Shown: in pieces, positions 35,742-44,151 of the stretch
Layout: each line of letters begins with the position of its first letter
How positions within the stretch are numbered: the stretch's first letter is position 1
Source of the DNA: JAGZEG01 sp963930185
GTDB taxonomy: Bacteria; Actinomycetota; Coriobacteriia; Coriobacteriales; UMGS124
Reading direction: 5' to 3'
Length of the DNA stretch: 64,000 bases
Assembly: GCA_963930185.1 (NCBI GenBank)
Contig: CAWVLT010000056.1
Span: 62,001 to 126,000, forward strand
Made by a program: the position numbers and the translations under genes
The notes under the pieces: generated by a model
Databases searched by the model: none
The model's input: the letters and a program-made list of their open reading frames with translations, nothing else
Told to the model about the DNA's origin: nothing

Positions 35742-37472
35742 CTATGCCTGGCAAAGATCCTTTGCAACGTCATAACCGAACGTAATACATGTCGCGCCGA
35801 GGTTCTGGCCACAGCACAGGAAGGTGTACATGTTGGCATACATATCACCAACCATGGTGCCGATGTTATACAGGCCCTCGATGGGAGTGTCATCCTCCTC
35901 GCACACCTGCAGCTTCTCGTTCGTGCGAAGACCACCCATGATCGTAAGGAAGTTCCTATAGTCCATCTGGTAGTTCACACCAAAATACGGGCCATTCTCA
36001 AGAGAGACGAGCATCTCCGGATTCTTGTGGAAGTCCTCATCCAGACCGTTTGCGCACATTTCGTTGTAACGCTTGATGGACTCGAGCGCAGCCTCAGGAT
36101 TGGGATGCTCAATCTTCTCGAGAAGCTCTTCGATCGTATCTGCCTTCTGGAAATAACCAGCCTCAACAGATTCGTTCCAGTGGGTGAGCTGAAGCTCCGG
36201 ATCCTCCTTGGCAATAACGATCGCCGAGTCAGTCTCGACGGCATGCCCGCCAAGGAACCCAGGGTACCACTCATCATGAAGATAAACGTAGTCCTCGTTC
36301 CAGATTGCCCAATAGCCAGGATGCTTGCGGAACATGAGGCTGTGTGCGAGGAAGGGCTTAGTTACGTCCTCACTCATGAAACGCTCGCCCTTTTCGTCGA
36401 GCATGAGACCGGTAAAAGCCATCATGAAGCAATCGGAGGGACCTTCGTCAGTGCCGTGGCAAGACTGAACCATGGGGGCATTAGGCTGGATGCGCTGCCA
36501 AGCGGCGCCAACCCACAAGCCCATCTTCTGACCATCACCCGGCATGATGCCACCGAACATGCCACCGTCATAGTTTGGTTCAGCAAAAGTGAGCAGGGGC
36601 TCTACGTTGGGACAATACTTTCGAACCATATCGCGATCAAGGGAGAAGTCGCCCGTGGCGAGAACGATGCCCCTCTCGGCCTCAAAACGTACATAATTGC
36701 CATCCGGGTTAGAGCAGACAACCGCGCTCACGCGACCAGTGTTATCGTCCTCGCGAACAAGCTGTTCGGCCTTGTGGCCCCAGAAGATTTGGCCACCGCA
36801 CTCCAGGATGTAGTCACGCAAGGTATTGACAAGCAGCGTCTCACCAGACAGCGATGCGTCATCAACGTCTTCGCCGATCCAGCCATGGGAGCTCGTAGGC
36901 ATGGTGAAGATGCCGTCCGGATCAACATAGCCTTCTTCCAGGGTGGTTTTGTATCCCTTGGACTCCATGAGGTCGCAAACCCAGTCCATTGCCTCGGCGC
37001 TCGTATTGATCCAACGAGACCACTTCTTCATGTCGACAGCGTAACTGTTCATGGCGAGCTGGCCCTTGATGAATCCAGAGCAGGATTCAGCAGTATAATC
37101 AATACCCTCGTTCTTCAACGTCTTGGTGCCAATACCATGGTTGGAACCGCCTCGTGAGACAGGCAGGGTGCCCGCAGAAACAAGGATGAGCTTGTCGCCA
37201 AGCTCCTCTGCGGCACGCGCGCCACACACAAGACCAGAGACGCCAGAACCCACAACAACAACCGCTCCCTGGTACGTCTCAGTGATCTGGTCATCGGCAA
37301 TAGGAGCCGGCGGGATTTCGAATGCCCACTGGCCTTCAGGGGTATCCGCCGTTTTCACTGCCTCCTCAGCAACAGCAAGACCATTAGCTGCACCCAAGCC
37401 GGCAATTGCCATGGCACCGGCAGCGGCAGCAGATCCCTTTACGAACATCCTGCGATCGACAGTTGCATTCAT
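35742..37472 (-). CDS. Tat-exported FAD-dependent reductase, fumarate reductase superfamily
   Basis: The 576-residue protein has the signal VDRRMFVKG at residues 5-13, the FAD motif VVGSGVSG at 73-80, and ITFGYDVAKDL at the extreme C terminus. The late GGLRTNEKLQVCEEDD and IEGLYNIGTMVGD segments match the family. No FMN or haem domain is present. Start ATG 37472 follows AGGAGG at eight bases. Codons are noticeably more AT-rich than in neighbouring reductases, as is also true of the LuxR gene upstream, suggesting the two moved together. The acceptor is unknown. Confidence 0.9.
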   Translation of the reverse strand: MNATVDRRMFVKGSAAAAGAMAIAGLGAANGLAVAEEAVKTADTPEGQWAFEIPPAPIADDQITETYQGAVVVVGSGVSGLVCGARAAEELGDKLILVSAGTLPVSRGGSNHGIGTKTLKNEGIDYTAESCSGFIKGQLAMNSYAVDMKKWSRWINTSAEAMDWVCDLMESKGYKTTLEEGYVDPDGIFTMPTSSHGWIGEDVDDASLSGETLLVNTLRDYILECGGQIFWGHKAEQLVREDDNTGRVSAVVCSNPDGNYVRFEAERGIVLATGDFSLDRDMVRKYCPNVEPLLTFAEPNYDGGMFGGIMPGDGQKMGLWVGAAWQRIQPNAPMVQSCHGTDEGPSDCFMMAFTGLMLDEKGERFMSEDVTKPFLAHSLMFRKHPGYWAIWNEDYVYLHDEWYPGFLGGHAVETDSAIVIAKEDPELQLTHWNESVEAGYFQKADTIEELLEKIEHPNPEAALESIKRYNEMCANGLDEDFHKNPEMLVSLENGPYFGVNYQMDYRNFLTIMGGLRTNEKLQVCEEDDTPIEGLYNIGTMVGDMYANMYTFLCCGQNLGATCITFGYDVAKDLCQA

Positions 37473-37590
37473 CACATGTCCTCCTTCTTGCTCTCTTTCG
37501 GATCACGGCACTTGCACCGTGCCCTGACCAACGCGCGTCTCATCGCGCGCCATGACAGCAAAAACGATAACGGACATGCTGCGATGCGCT

Positions 37591-37636
37591 TCATCCACCG
37601 TATATGAACATTCAACACCTCATCCACACTGGATGA
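37591..37636. promoter_or_regulatory. TCATCCA repeats and palindrome, candidate operator
   Basis: TCATCCA-CAC-TGGATGA is a perfect dyad at 37620-37636, and TCATCCAC recurs at 37591-37598, 29 bases away. It lies between the LuxR gene stop and its probable reductase target. A short stem without T-run makes a terminator less likely. Confidence 0.4.
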
Positions 37637-37642
37637 TATCCG

Positions 37643-39199
37643 CTACTCTTTCGGAGGGTGATCCTTTGTCCCCATCTGGCCATCTCGCTCAAACAATGTC
37701 AAGAGCTCCTGTCTAGAGTGAACATCCAGCTTGCCATAGAGATTATGCACATGCGTGCGTACGGTATTCTTCGACAGGCAGAGTCGCTCTGCGATATAAG
37801 GAACGTCTCTTCCTATCAAAAGGTAGCTCAGCATCTCCTTCTCCCGAGGAGAGAGCTTGCATCCTTCCGGCAAACAACGTTCTTGCCGCGTTGGCTCACC
37901 CGCTTTGTTGGTCAAGTCCTCAAATCGTGGCAGCTCATTTTTCGACTTCTGCTTGAGCATCGATTTAGAAACGCTTGGTATACCATCCTCGATTGAACGA
38001 TCCTCGGATTTACCTTTTTCTTCCTGTAGCTTGCCAGAGCGGACATCAAGAATGCTCGCCATAAGCCCCATCGAAAGAATGTAGACAACAATTGCGGCAA
38101 CAACCGGATACAGCGCCATGCCTAACGCATTTGCTCCGAAATAAACCATCGGGTAACCGCAAAAAAGCAGGAGGTGGGAGATGCCAGATAGCATGCTGTA
38201 TATCGTATATGCAGGCAGCCCAAGATCACGGCTATATTCCGCAGCCTGAAACACCATGAGGATGGTACAGACGTGAAAGCAAAAACTAGCGACACAGACC
38301 AATGCAAAGTAATACCAGCCCCCGAAGAAGACTGAGAGAACGAACAAGAGCGCGTTTAGCGGAAACAGATAGATATAGACTGAGGTAATGGCCAGTCGCA
38401 CGCCCGCCCTCTTTTTAAACGCAAGGAGCAGTGCCACGCAGGTCATAAGGGTGCCCGCCGACGTAAAAACGGCAATAAAGGCCAAGCTGGAATCATTTAT
38501 CAAGAGCCTTGACGCCGTAAACATGAATCCCATGGCCCCTATACAAACACCAGGCCTCCAGGTAAAGCGCATCAAAGCTCGGATTGGTCTATCGGTCGAT
38601 GGTGAATATGGCAAGTTACGCAGAGAGGCACTTCCCGGAAACTTGCACTGCAGCACATACGCGCATATATAGGAGAAAATGCATAGAGCAACGCACGCGA
38701 TCGATCCGGTGGGTTCCGGAACAGCCAGCGCTCCGAGGGAAATCAAGCAAGACACAAGCGCACCCAGAAGAACTCTGAAAGAGAAATCAAACGTACAGCG
38801 GCTGAACACATCCATCCAGAGCGCGAAGCCCATCCCTTCGCCAATTCCCAAGGCCAGACCAGCAATCTGATACGCAGCCAGATCAAAAGGGCCTTGCAAG
38901 AAGCATGAAACCGCAATCAGACTGAAGCCAACCAAACAGATCATCAAACTTGAAAGAGAAAAGGGGGGCTTAATATATTGGGTTCCGCGTCTTAATGACA
39001 CTAGGGCAATTGTAAACAGGGAGAGAATGAAGCCGGCATGTGGCGCAGCGATCATTGCAAGCAGGGAAAGCCCCTCGAACCGAAATAGAATACCACCATC
39101 TTGCAGGACAAACCCCGCCTGCGCGATGAAACATGCGAAACCAAGCCAGACCAAGGTCGACAGAAGACTGCCTTTCTTCTCAGTCCGATCCTGCAACAT
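37643..39199 (-). CDS. Membrane-embedded LuxR-family transcriptional regulator
   Basis: The 518-residue protein has about twelve hydrophobic segments, a Lys/Glu-rich linker near residues 390-445, and a C-terminal LuxR helix-turn-helix (LSPREKEMLSYLLIGRD, VPYIAERLCLSKNTVRTHV). The start ATG at 39199 has GGGGAG seven bases upstream, while 39214 has none. A perfect -10 TATAAT lies on the minus strand at 39250-39255. It is upstream of and codirectional with the 35742 reductase, and shares its lower GC content. Probably its regulator; ligand unknown. Confidence 0.88.
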   Translation of the reverse strand: MLQDRTEKKGSLLSTLVWLGFACFIAQAGFVLQDGGILFRFEGLSLLAMIAAPHAGFILSLFTIALVSLRRGTQYIKPPFSLSSLMICLVGFSLIAVSCFLQGPFDLAAYQIAGLALGIGEGMGFALWMDVFSRCTFDFSFRVLLGALVSCLISLGALAVPEPTGSIACVALCIFSYICAYVLQCKFPGSASLRNLPYSPSTDRPIRALMRFTWRPGVCIGAMGFMFTASRLLINDSSLAFIAVFTSAGTLMTCVALLLAFKKRAGVRLAITSVYIYLFPLNALLFVLSVFFGGWYYFALVCVASFCFHVCTILMVFQAAEYSRDLGLPAYTIYSMLSGISHLLLFCGYPMVYFGANALGMALYPVVAAIVVYILSMGLMASILDVRSGKLQEEKGKSEDRSIEDGIPSVSKSMLKQKSKNELPRFEDLTNKAGEPTRQERCLPEGCKLSPREKEMLSYLLIGRDVPYIAERLCLSKNTVRTHVHNLYGKLDVHSRQELLTLFERDGQMGTKDHPPKE

Positions 39200-39349
39200 G
39201 CCTTCACTCCCCATAAAGATCGTCGACCTCGTCTGAAAGCGCATGTCCTATTATATAAGCTTGGGTAGTTATTGAACTTAAGCACCCTTATTCAAAATGG
39301 TTGAAGATGAAACAAGACAACATGGGGCAGGGGGAGGCCAGTGGTTCTC

Positions 39350-40909
39350 ATGACGTCAAAGCTCGTCCCCATCGGACGCCTCTGGGAAAGGCTTGTCGCA
39401 TCGATAACCAGGCGGCCAGTGCTCTGCCTTGGCATGACCCTCTACTGGCTGTGGACCAACATGACGTTTCAGATGCCGGTCGTGTTCGAGCCGTCCGAGC
39501 TTCTCGGCATCGCGTTCCCTGCGCAGATTCCGCTGCTTGCCGCAAACATCATCGCTTACGTCCTGCTCATCACGCTGTTCGTGGCCAGGCGCTTCGAGTT
39601 CAAGGGACGCTCCTACCTGTGGGCCATCTGCGTGACGATGTCCGCAGGCTCGGCGCTCATCGGATGCTGGGCCTTCCTTGGCAAGCCGCCGCTGGGAAGC
39701 GCCCTGCCCATAGCGAGCTCGCCGGGCCCCACGGTCGTGGCGGCGTCCGTCTACCTTGCGGGCTCCCTGCTCGCCGGCGCCGCCTCGGCAGCCCTGTGCA
39801 TCGAGATGCAGCGCGTCTATGGCAGCATCGAGTCGGAAAGCATCCTGTTCCATGGCGCGGCCTCGTATCTCGTGTCCATCGCCATCGTGGCGCTGCTGTC
39901 TGTCCTGCCATCCCAGGTCGCCCTCGTCATCTACGCGCTCGTCCCCCTGCCGATCGCCCACTGTCTGGCTCACACACAGGCGGGGCTCACCCAAAGAGAG
40001 CTCTACGGCCGAGGCAGAATCGCGGACGCGCACAAGGCAAGCACGTCTGAGAAGCATCCCGGCTGGGCACCGCTCAGGCTTCCCTACAAGTTGCTCGCGA
40101 CCTCGCTTCTGCACGGCCTGTCGCTCGGCGTGCTCGCCGGCTCCAGCTTTTACCAGCAGGACGGCGGCGCCTATCTGACGTGCGCGACGATCTGCTACGC
40201 ACTGTCCGCAGGGCTCATCCTCTTCGCCGCGTTCTCAGCAAAGCTTAGCTTTGACAGCCTCATATACCAGGTCGCCTTCCCCATCATCGCGCTGGGCCTG
40301 TATGCGCTGTACGCATTCGGCGGCGTTCCCGCGATAGGCACGTCAATCCAGCTCGTTGGCTTTAGCTTCTTGCATCTGGTGATGTGGTGCGTGTGCTCGT
40401 TTCTCATCAAGAGCTTCGACACGCCGCCGACCTGGGTCATAGGCACGTCGACCTGCGCGTTCATGGTAGGGCAGCTCGTCGGTAGCGCCACGAGTTGCCT
40501 GCTTGTCCAGTCCCCGGGCGGGGAGGCCACCTACGAGAGGCTCGTCGTGACCACGCTGCTCGTCATGCTGGGCGCGTCGCTGCTCATGATCAGCAACCGC
40601 AACCTGCGCACCGGCTGGGGCCTCGCCAAGCCCGACAACATGCACGCGACCGGAAGGCCCGTGCTCGAGCTCGTCATGCACCAGGTTGCGACTGACGCCT
40701 CCCTCACCGAGCGCGAGGCATCGGTGCTCCTGCTGCTCGGTCGCGGGCGCAACCGTCAGGCGATAAGCGACGAACTCCAGATATCCAAGGAGACCGCCAA
40801 GACGCACATCCAGAGCATTTACCGCAAGGTGGGCGTGCATTCCCAGCAGGAGTTGCTGAGCCTGCTCGAGAAGCGCAGCTCGCAGGTCGAGGAGGCACGG
40901 CAGGACTGA
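39350..40909 (+). CDS. Membrane-embedded LuxR-family transcriptional regulator
   Basis: The 519-residue protein has about twelve membrane segments and a C-terminal helix-turn-helix (LTEREASVLLLLGRGRNRQ, AISDELQISKETAKTHIQSI). It is divergent from the LuxR gene at 37643. The ATG at 39350 is twelve bases from GGGGGAGG; GTG 39341 is only three bases away, so the start is slightly uncertain. No reductase gene lies immediately downstream. Instead a convergent DUF4143 ATPase follows, after which the last 72 bases of this gene recur at 42378-42449. Either its target was displaced or it controls the divergent cluster. Confidence 0.87.
   Translation: MTSKLVPIGRLWERLVASITRRPVLCLGMTLYWLWTNMTFQMPVVFEPSELLGIAFPAQIPLLAANIIAYVLLITLFVARRFEFKGRSYLWAICVTMSAGSALIGCWAFLGKPPLGSALPIASSPGPTVVAASVYLAGSLLAGAASAALCIEMQRVYGSIESESILFHGAASYLVSIAIVALLSVLPSQVALVIYALVPLPIAHCLAHTQAGLTQRELYGRGRIADAHKASTSEKHPGWAPLRLPYKLLATSLLHGLSLGVLAGSSFYQQDGGAYLTCATICYALSAGLILFAAFSAKLSFDSLIYQVAFPIIALGLYALYAFGGVPAIGTSIQLVGFSFLHLVMWCVCSFLIKSFDTPPTWVIGTSTCAFMVGQLVGSATSCLLVQSPGGEATYERLVVTTLLVMLGASLLMISNRNLRTGWGLAKPDNMHATGRPVLELVMHQVATDASLTEREASVLLLLGRGRNRQAISDELQISKETAKTHIQSIYRKVGVHSQQELLSLLEKRSSQVEEARQD
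40838..40909 (+). repeat. Direct repeat, copy 1 (3' end of the luxR gene)
   Basis: The last 72 bases of this LuxR gene, encoding HSQQELLSLLEKRSSQ and a short tail, reappear at 42378-42449 with about six changes. Confidence 0.9.
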
Positions 40910-40911
40910 GG

Positions 40912-42213
40912 TCACAGAAATGCTGCGCCGTACACCGGGAAGTAGCAGACCTTGCCATCCCGTGAGGTGTTGTCCTCACAGAGCACGATCGCCTCGCCTA
41001 TCCCGTAGTTCTCCGTGCCAAGCACGTTGTTAAGCGCGCTGTGGCGCCTGTACGATTTGCCCGACTTCACCTCGACAGGCAGAACTCGGTCGCCCCGCTC
41101 GATCACAAAGTCTATCTCCCCAAACCGCTTGTTCCGGAAGAAGTACGGCCTCGCCCCGTGCGCGCAAAGCTCCTGGGCAACTGCGTTCTCATAGATAGCG
41201 CCATATCGGATATTCGTGTCGAGGGAGAGTATGCTTCGCGCCGTCTCCATGCCACAGGCGGCAGAGAGAAGCCCGACGTCATTCATGAACAGCTTGAAAA
41301 ACGAGCGGTCCTCGCTGAACCTCAGAGAGCACTTTGGCTCGCTCACGTTGCGCACGGGAATCGCAACGCCCGCATCCACGAGCCACAGAAAGTCATCCTT
41401 GTACCGCTCGTATGTCCCCTTTGGCGCAATGCTGGAAAAGTTGAAGCGTTTTGACTGGGAATCCAGCTGCGATGGCATCTGGTCGAATATCTCCTTGACA
41501 GCAAGTCTTTTGTCCTTCGGAGCATATTTTGAAATATCATGACGATAGAGACGCAGAACGTCTGATTGCCGCTCTTGCACCTTTGACATGTCTCCGTTGG
41601 CCACAAACTCGCTCACCGCCTGCGGCATGCCACCCACCAGCAGGTACCAGTGGAACAGCGTGAGCAACCTGTCGTGCACGGGATCAAACACCGGACGTCG
41701 ATCATGAAACGCCGACTTCGCCTCCGCCCAAGCGTCTGCACCGACGCCATTGGCGATACAGAATTCTTCAAAATCGAGGGGATACATGTCAACGACATGA
41801 AGATACCCAACCGGAACAGATCGAATGTCCTCGAGCTCAACCCCGAGCAAAGAACCAGAGAGGATGTAATCGAAGTCAGTGCGCTGAACGAGATACTTCA
41901 CGAGGGTAATCGCCTCGTCACACTCCTGCACCTCGTCGATGAAAACCACCGTCTCGTCCGGAACCATATCGGCCCCCGCAAACGCAGAAATTGCCATGAA
42001 GAGTTCTCGCGAACTTCGGGAGGCGTTGAAAGCTGCGAGCACGTCCGTTTGGTCTATCAGGTCAAATTTGACCACGTTGCGGTAACTCCTGCGAGCGAAT
42101 TCCTCGATAAGGTATGTCTTTCCAACCTGACGGGCACCGGCAACCAGCAAGGCCTGGCCCGATTTGCCGTCTTTCCATGACTGAAGCTGCGTAAAGGCCC
42201 TACGGTTAAGCAT
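40912..42213 (-). CDS. AAA ATPase with DUF4143 and C-terminal DUF4143/nuclease-like domain
   Basis: The 433-residue protein has Walker A VAGARQVGKTYLIEEF and Walker B VVFIDEVQE near residue 95. The DUF4143 region follows, ending in the sequence FGEIDFVIERGDRVLPVEVK, whose Asp...Glu-Val-Lys pattern is PD-(D/E)xK-like. Such solitary ATPases are widespread in gut anaerobes and their role is not established. Start ATG 42213 follows AGGAGG. A promoter TTGGAA-N17-TAAAAT and three 33-base-spaced repeats lie upstream. It converges on the luxR gene with only two bases between stops. Codon use is more AT-rich than its neighbours, consistent with acquisition. Confidence 0.9.
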   Translation of the reverse strand: MLNRRAFTQLQSWKDGKSGQALLVAGARQVGKTYLIEEFARRSYRNVVKFDLIDQTDVLAAFNASRSSRELFMAISAFAGADMVPDETVVFIDEVQECDEAITLVKYLVQRTDFDYILSGSLLGVELEDIRSVPVGYLHVVDMYPLDFEEFCIANGVGADAWAEAKSAFHDRRPVFDPVHDRLLTLFHWYLLVGGMPQAVSEFVANGDMSKVQERQSDVLRLYRHDISKYAPKDKRLAVKEIFDQMPSQLDSQSKRFNFSSIAPKGTYERYKDDFLWLVDAGVAIPVRNVSEPKCSLRFSEDRSFFKLFMNDVGLLSAACGMETARSILSLDTNIRYGAIYENAVAQELCAHGARPYFFRNKRFGEIDFVIERGDRVLPVEVKSGKSYRRHSALNNVLGTENYGIGEAIVLCEDNTSRDGKVCYFPVYGAAFL

Positions 42214-42236
42214 ATTGCCTCCTAGCAGGTAAGATG

Positions 42237-42314
42237 GATCTTTCCAACAGAATTTTACTTGCTTTCTAAGATTTTTCCAACACTAATTGACCGTCAAAAA
42301 CAGATTTTTCCAAC
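42237..42314 (-). promoter_or_regulatory. Promoter and three phased repeats upstream of the DUF4143 ATPase
   Basis: GATYTTTCCAAC occurs at 42237-42248, 42270-42281 and 42303-42314, exactly 33 bases apart each time. On the minus strand the second copy supplies the -35 TTGGAA (42275-42280), 17 bases from the -10 TAAAAT (42252-42257). This arrangement suggests a regulator binding one helix face at the promoter. Confidence 0.6.
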
Positions 42315-42377
42315 CAGAAAGCGTGCCCTCGGAAGGACTTTTACAACAATGGATTGAACCCTCGCAGACCGGACGAA

Positions 42378-42449
42378 CATTCCCAGCAGGAGCTGCTGAG
42401 CCTGCTCGAGAAGCGCAGCTCGCAGGCCGAGGAGGCACGGCGGAACTAA
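42378..42449 (+). pseudogene. Remnant 3' end of a luxR paralogue
   Basis: Encodes HSQQELLSLLEKRSSQ followed by AEEARRN and a stop. It matches the end of the gene at 39350-40909 with a few synonymous and conservative changes. No upstream luxR sequence is recognisable, so this is a truncated paralogue or a duplication scar. Confidence 0.8.
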
Positions 42450-42510
42450 AGAGCGGGCTCTCGGTCAACGACTTAACGCGAATTAGCAAGAAGCGTCTGG
42501 CACTAACGTA

Positions 42511-42558
42511 GAGGACCAATCTGGCCAGATTTGCTATAATCTGGCCAGATTGGTCCTC
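42511..42558. promoter_or_regulatory. Large palindromic operator-promoter of the Phd-MazF pair
   Basis: Perfect 20-base arms at 42511-42530 and 42539-42558, each containing the smaller palindrome ATCTGGCCAGAT, flank an extended -10 TGCTATAAT (TATAAT at 42535-42540). This is a typical autorepression layout for a toxin-antitoxin operon. Confidence 0.8.
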
Positions 42559-42577
42559 CATTCGAAAGGTGGTGCTC

Positions 42578-42874
42578 ATGACCCCTGTCGCTAAGATGGA
42601 TCAGTACGGGCTGGCAGAGACCAAAGACAGATTCAGCTCTCTCACCACGCAGGCAAACGCCACAGGGAAGCCGTTCACCGTGCTCAAGGGGGGAAAGCCC
42701 TGGGTTGAAGTGCGTCCCCTAGCCACAAAGAAGCAAAATGCCGAGATCTCCATCATCCCAATGTGCAGAAGCGTTGCCGTGGCCGACCTAGACGAACTGT
42801 TCGCGAACTACCAGGGCGACTATCAACCACGGGAGGACGGTTTCGCCTCCGCCAGTGGATGCGAGGCGATGTAA
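42578..42874 (+). CDS. Phd/YefM-type antitoxin
   Basis: The 98-residue protein starts YGLAETKDRFSSLTTQA after a short lead, the Phd/YefM DNA-binding fold, then GKPFTVLKGGKPWVEVRPL. The C-terminal part with AVADLDELFANYQGD is the probable toxin-binding tail. ATG at 42578 follows AGGTGG. It is one base away from the toxin start, and the large operator upstream indicates autorepression. The pairing of a Phd-type antitoxin with a MazF toxin is a known mixed arrangement. Confidence 0.85.
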   Translation: MTPVAKMDQYGLAETKDRFSSLTTQANATGKPFTVLKGGKPWVEVRPLATKKQNAEISIIPMCRSVAVADLDELFANYQGDYQPREDGFASASGCEAM

Positions 42875-42875
42875 A

Positions 42876-43250
42876 GTGACGTACCGCTGCGGAGACGTGG
42901 TCTGGGCAGACCTCGATCCTGCCCTTGGCCATGAGCAGAGAAAGCGCCGGCCTCTCATCGTGGTGAGCAACGACAAGTTCAACGCCCGCTGCAACTTGAC
43001 CATGACGATACCGATCACCTCAGCGGACACGGGCTATCCGCTGCATCTGGACGTCGGAGTCGTGCCAACCGAGGACGGCGGCGCCGCAGTACGCGGATTC
43101 GCCGAGGTAGAACAGCTAAAGTCACTCGACCTTCCAAGTCGCAATGCGGTCAAAGTCGGCAGCATCGACGAAGCGGGAATGGATCGTATCCTCTCGCTCG
43201 TCCTCGGCTGCCTGATAACGCCAGACATGACCATCATCTCGGGACATTAA
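42876..43250 (+). CDS. MazF/PemK-family mRNA endonuclease toxin
   Basis: The 124-residue protein has the MazF signature GDVVWADLDPALGHEQRKRR followed by PLIVVSND. Arg in the KRRP segment and Thr near TMTIPITS correspond to family active-site positions. Start is GTG at 42876, directly after the antitoxin stop, with GAGG nine bases upstream. It should cut mRNA at short motifs unless bound by the antitoxin; the recognition site cannot be read from sequence. Confidence 0.92.
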   Translation: MTYRCGDVVWADLDPALGHEQRKRRPLIVVSNDKFNARCNLTMTIPITSADTGYPLHLDVGVVPTEDGGAAVRGFAEVEQLKSLDLPSRNAVKVGSIDEAGMDRILSLVLGCLITPDMTIISGH

Positions 43251-43328
43251 AGACAGCGCGCCCCCTCGCCACCGCAGCCGCCTCGCCCGCTATCCCGACC
43301 GTCTCCGCTCGTCACCCGAGGCAGCCCC

Positions 43329-43901
43329 TCACGCCCCCGCCCCGGCGACGGCCTGCATATCAGGCTCCAGGTACGGCAGCAGGTATGCGGGCACGTTGCT
43401 CGTGAACAGGTCGGCCATCTCGTCGGGAGGCTCCACCATGCCGCGCTCCACCCAGTGGCGCGTCATGTGCTTGGCGCCCGTGTTGAAGAACTCGAGCTCG
43501 AGCGCCTCGTGTGCCGCGAGCGGCCGGCGGGCCTTGCGTTCAAACGTCTCCTCCATGTGCTCGTAGACCATGCGCCCGCCATGCTGGCAGATGGACGGGT
43601 AGCCCACGATGCGCATGGCGTTCTCAAAGAACTCCCTGTGCCTGAGCAGCGCCTCGAACTTGCGCAGATGCGCCGTGTAGCAGTCGAGCGTGATGCCCAT
43701 CTGGTAGAGCGTCGTCGACATGAGGTGGTCCCACATCCAGGTGGCGACGGCAAACACATCCTGGAAGTGCTCATAGAACGTGGCGCGCGATATGCCGGCA
43801 TCGCGGCACAGGTCCACGACCTTGACGCGCTCGATCGACGTCGTGCGCATCTGCTCGTTGAGCGCCTTCACCACGGCAAGGCACGTGTCGACCTTCGCCA
43901 T
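43329..43901 (-). CDS. TetR-family transcriptional regulator
   Basis: The 190-residue protein has the TetR helix-turn-helix IERVKVVDLCRDAGISRATF followed by YEHFQDVF near residues 20-48, and a ligand domain of about 140 residues. ATG 43901 follows AAAGGGGA. It is divergent from the 44152 FAD reductase, with two 24-base operator-like repeats in between (43994-44057). It most likely represses that gene and responds to its substrate. Confidence 0.9.
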   Translation of the reverse strand: MAKVDTCLAVVKALNEQMRTTSIERVKVVDLCRDAGISRATFYEHFQDVFAVATWMWDHLMSTTLYQMGITLDCYTAHLRKFEALLRHREFFENAMRIVGYPSICQHGGRMVYEHMEETFERKARRPLAAHEALELEFFNTGAKHMTRHWVERGMVEPPDEMADLFTSNVPAYLLPYLEPDMQAVAGAGA

Positions 43902-43993
43902 GTGCGTCGTCCCCTTTCGCTCGAACCGCCATCGCCCACGCCCGGCATGTGCCGAGCGCCGCACCGGCGGGCGCCGCCGTGTCAAGCCCCCAC

Positions 43994-44057
43994 CAGACAC
44001 TTTGCCCCGATTGTCCGGTCGCGGCAACCACGCCTGACATTTTGCCCCAAGTGTCAG
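43994..44057. promoter_or_regulatory. Tandem operator candidates for the TetR regulator
   Basis: Two 24-base copies (43994-44017 and 44034-44057) share 19 positions. Each is a dyad GACA-N12-TGTC around TTTGCCCC; the second has perfect six-base arms CTGACA/TGTCAG. Copies are 40 bases apart, between the divergent TetR and reductase genes. Confidence 0.6.
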
Positions 44058-44077
44058 TTCACCGATGCGACTTTAGC

Positions 44078-44123
44078 ACGATATCGTTATGCGTGGAGTA
44101 CTTTGTGGCCAGGATTTGGCCAC
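44078..44123. promoter_or_regulatory. Two palindromes just upstream of the 44152 reductase
   Basis: ACGATATCGT (44078-44087) and GTGGCCA-N5-TGGCCAC (44105-44123) lie within 75 bases of the start codon. They may be further operator or leader structure. Confidence 0.4.
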
Positions 44124-44151
44124 GCAGACGTCCAACAAGCAAGGAGGAGAT

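Noticed and set aside
42237..42314. CRISPR array
   Set aside because: Only three 12-base units with 21-base gaps and a promoter inside; too short for repeats and no cas genes.
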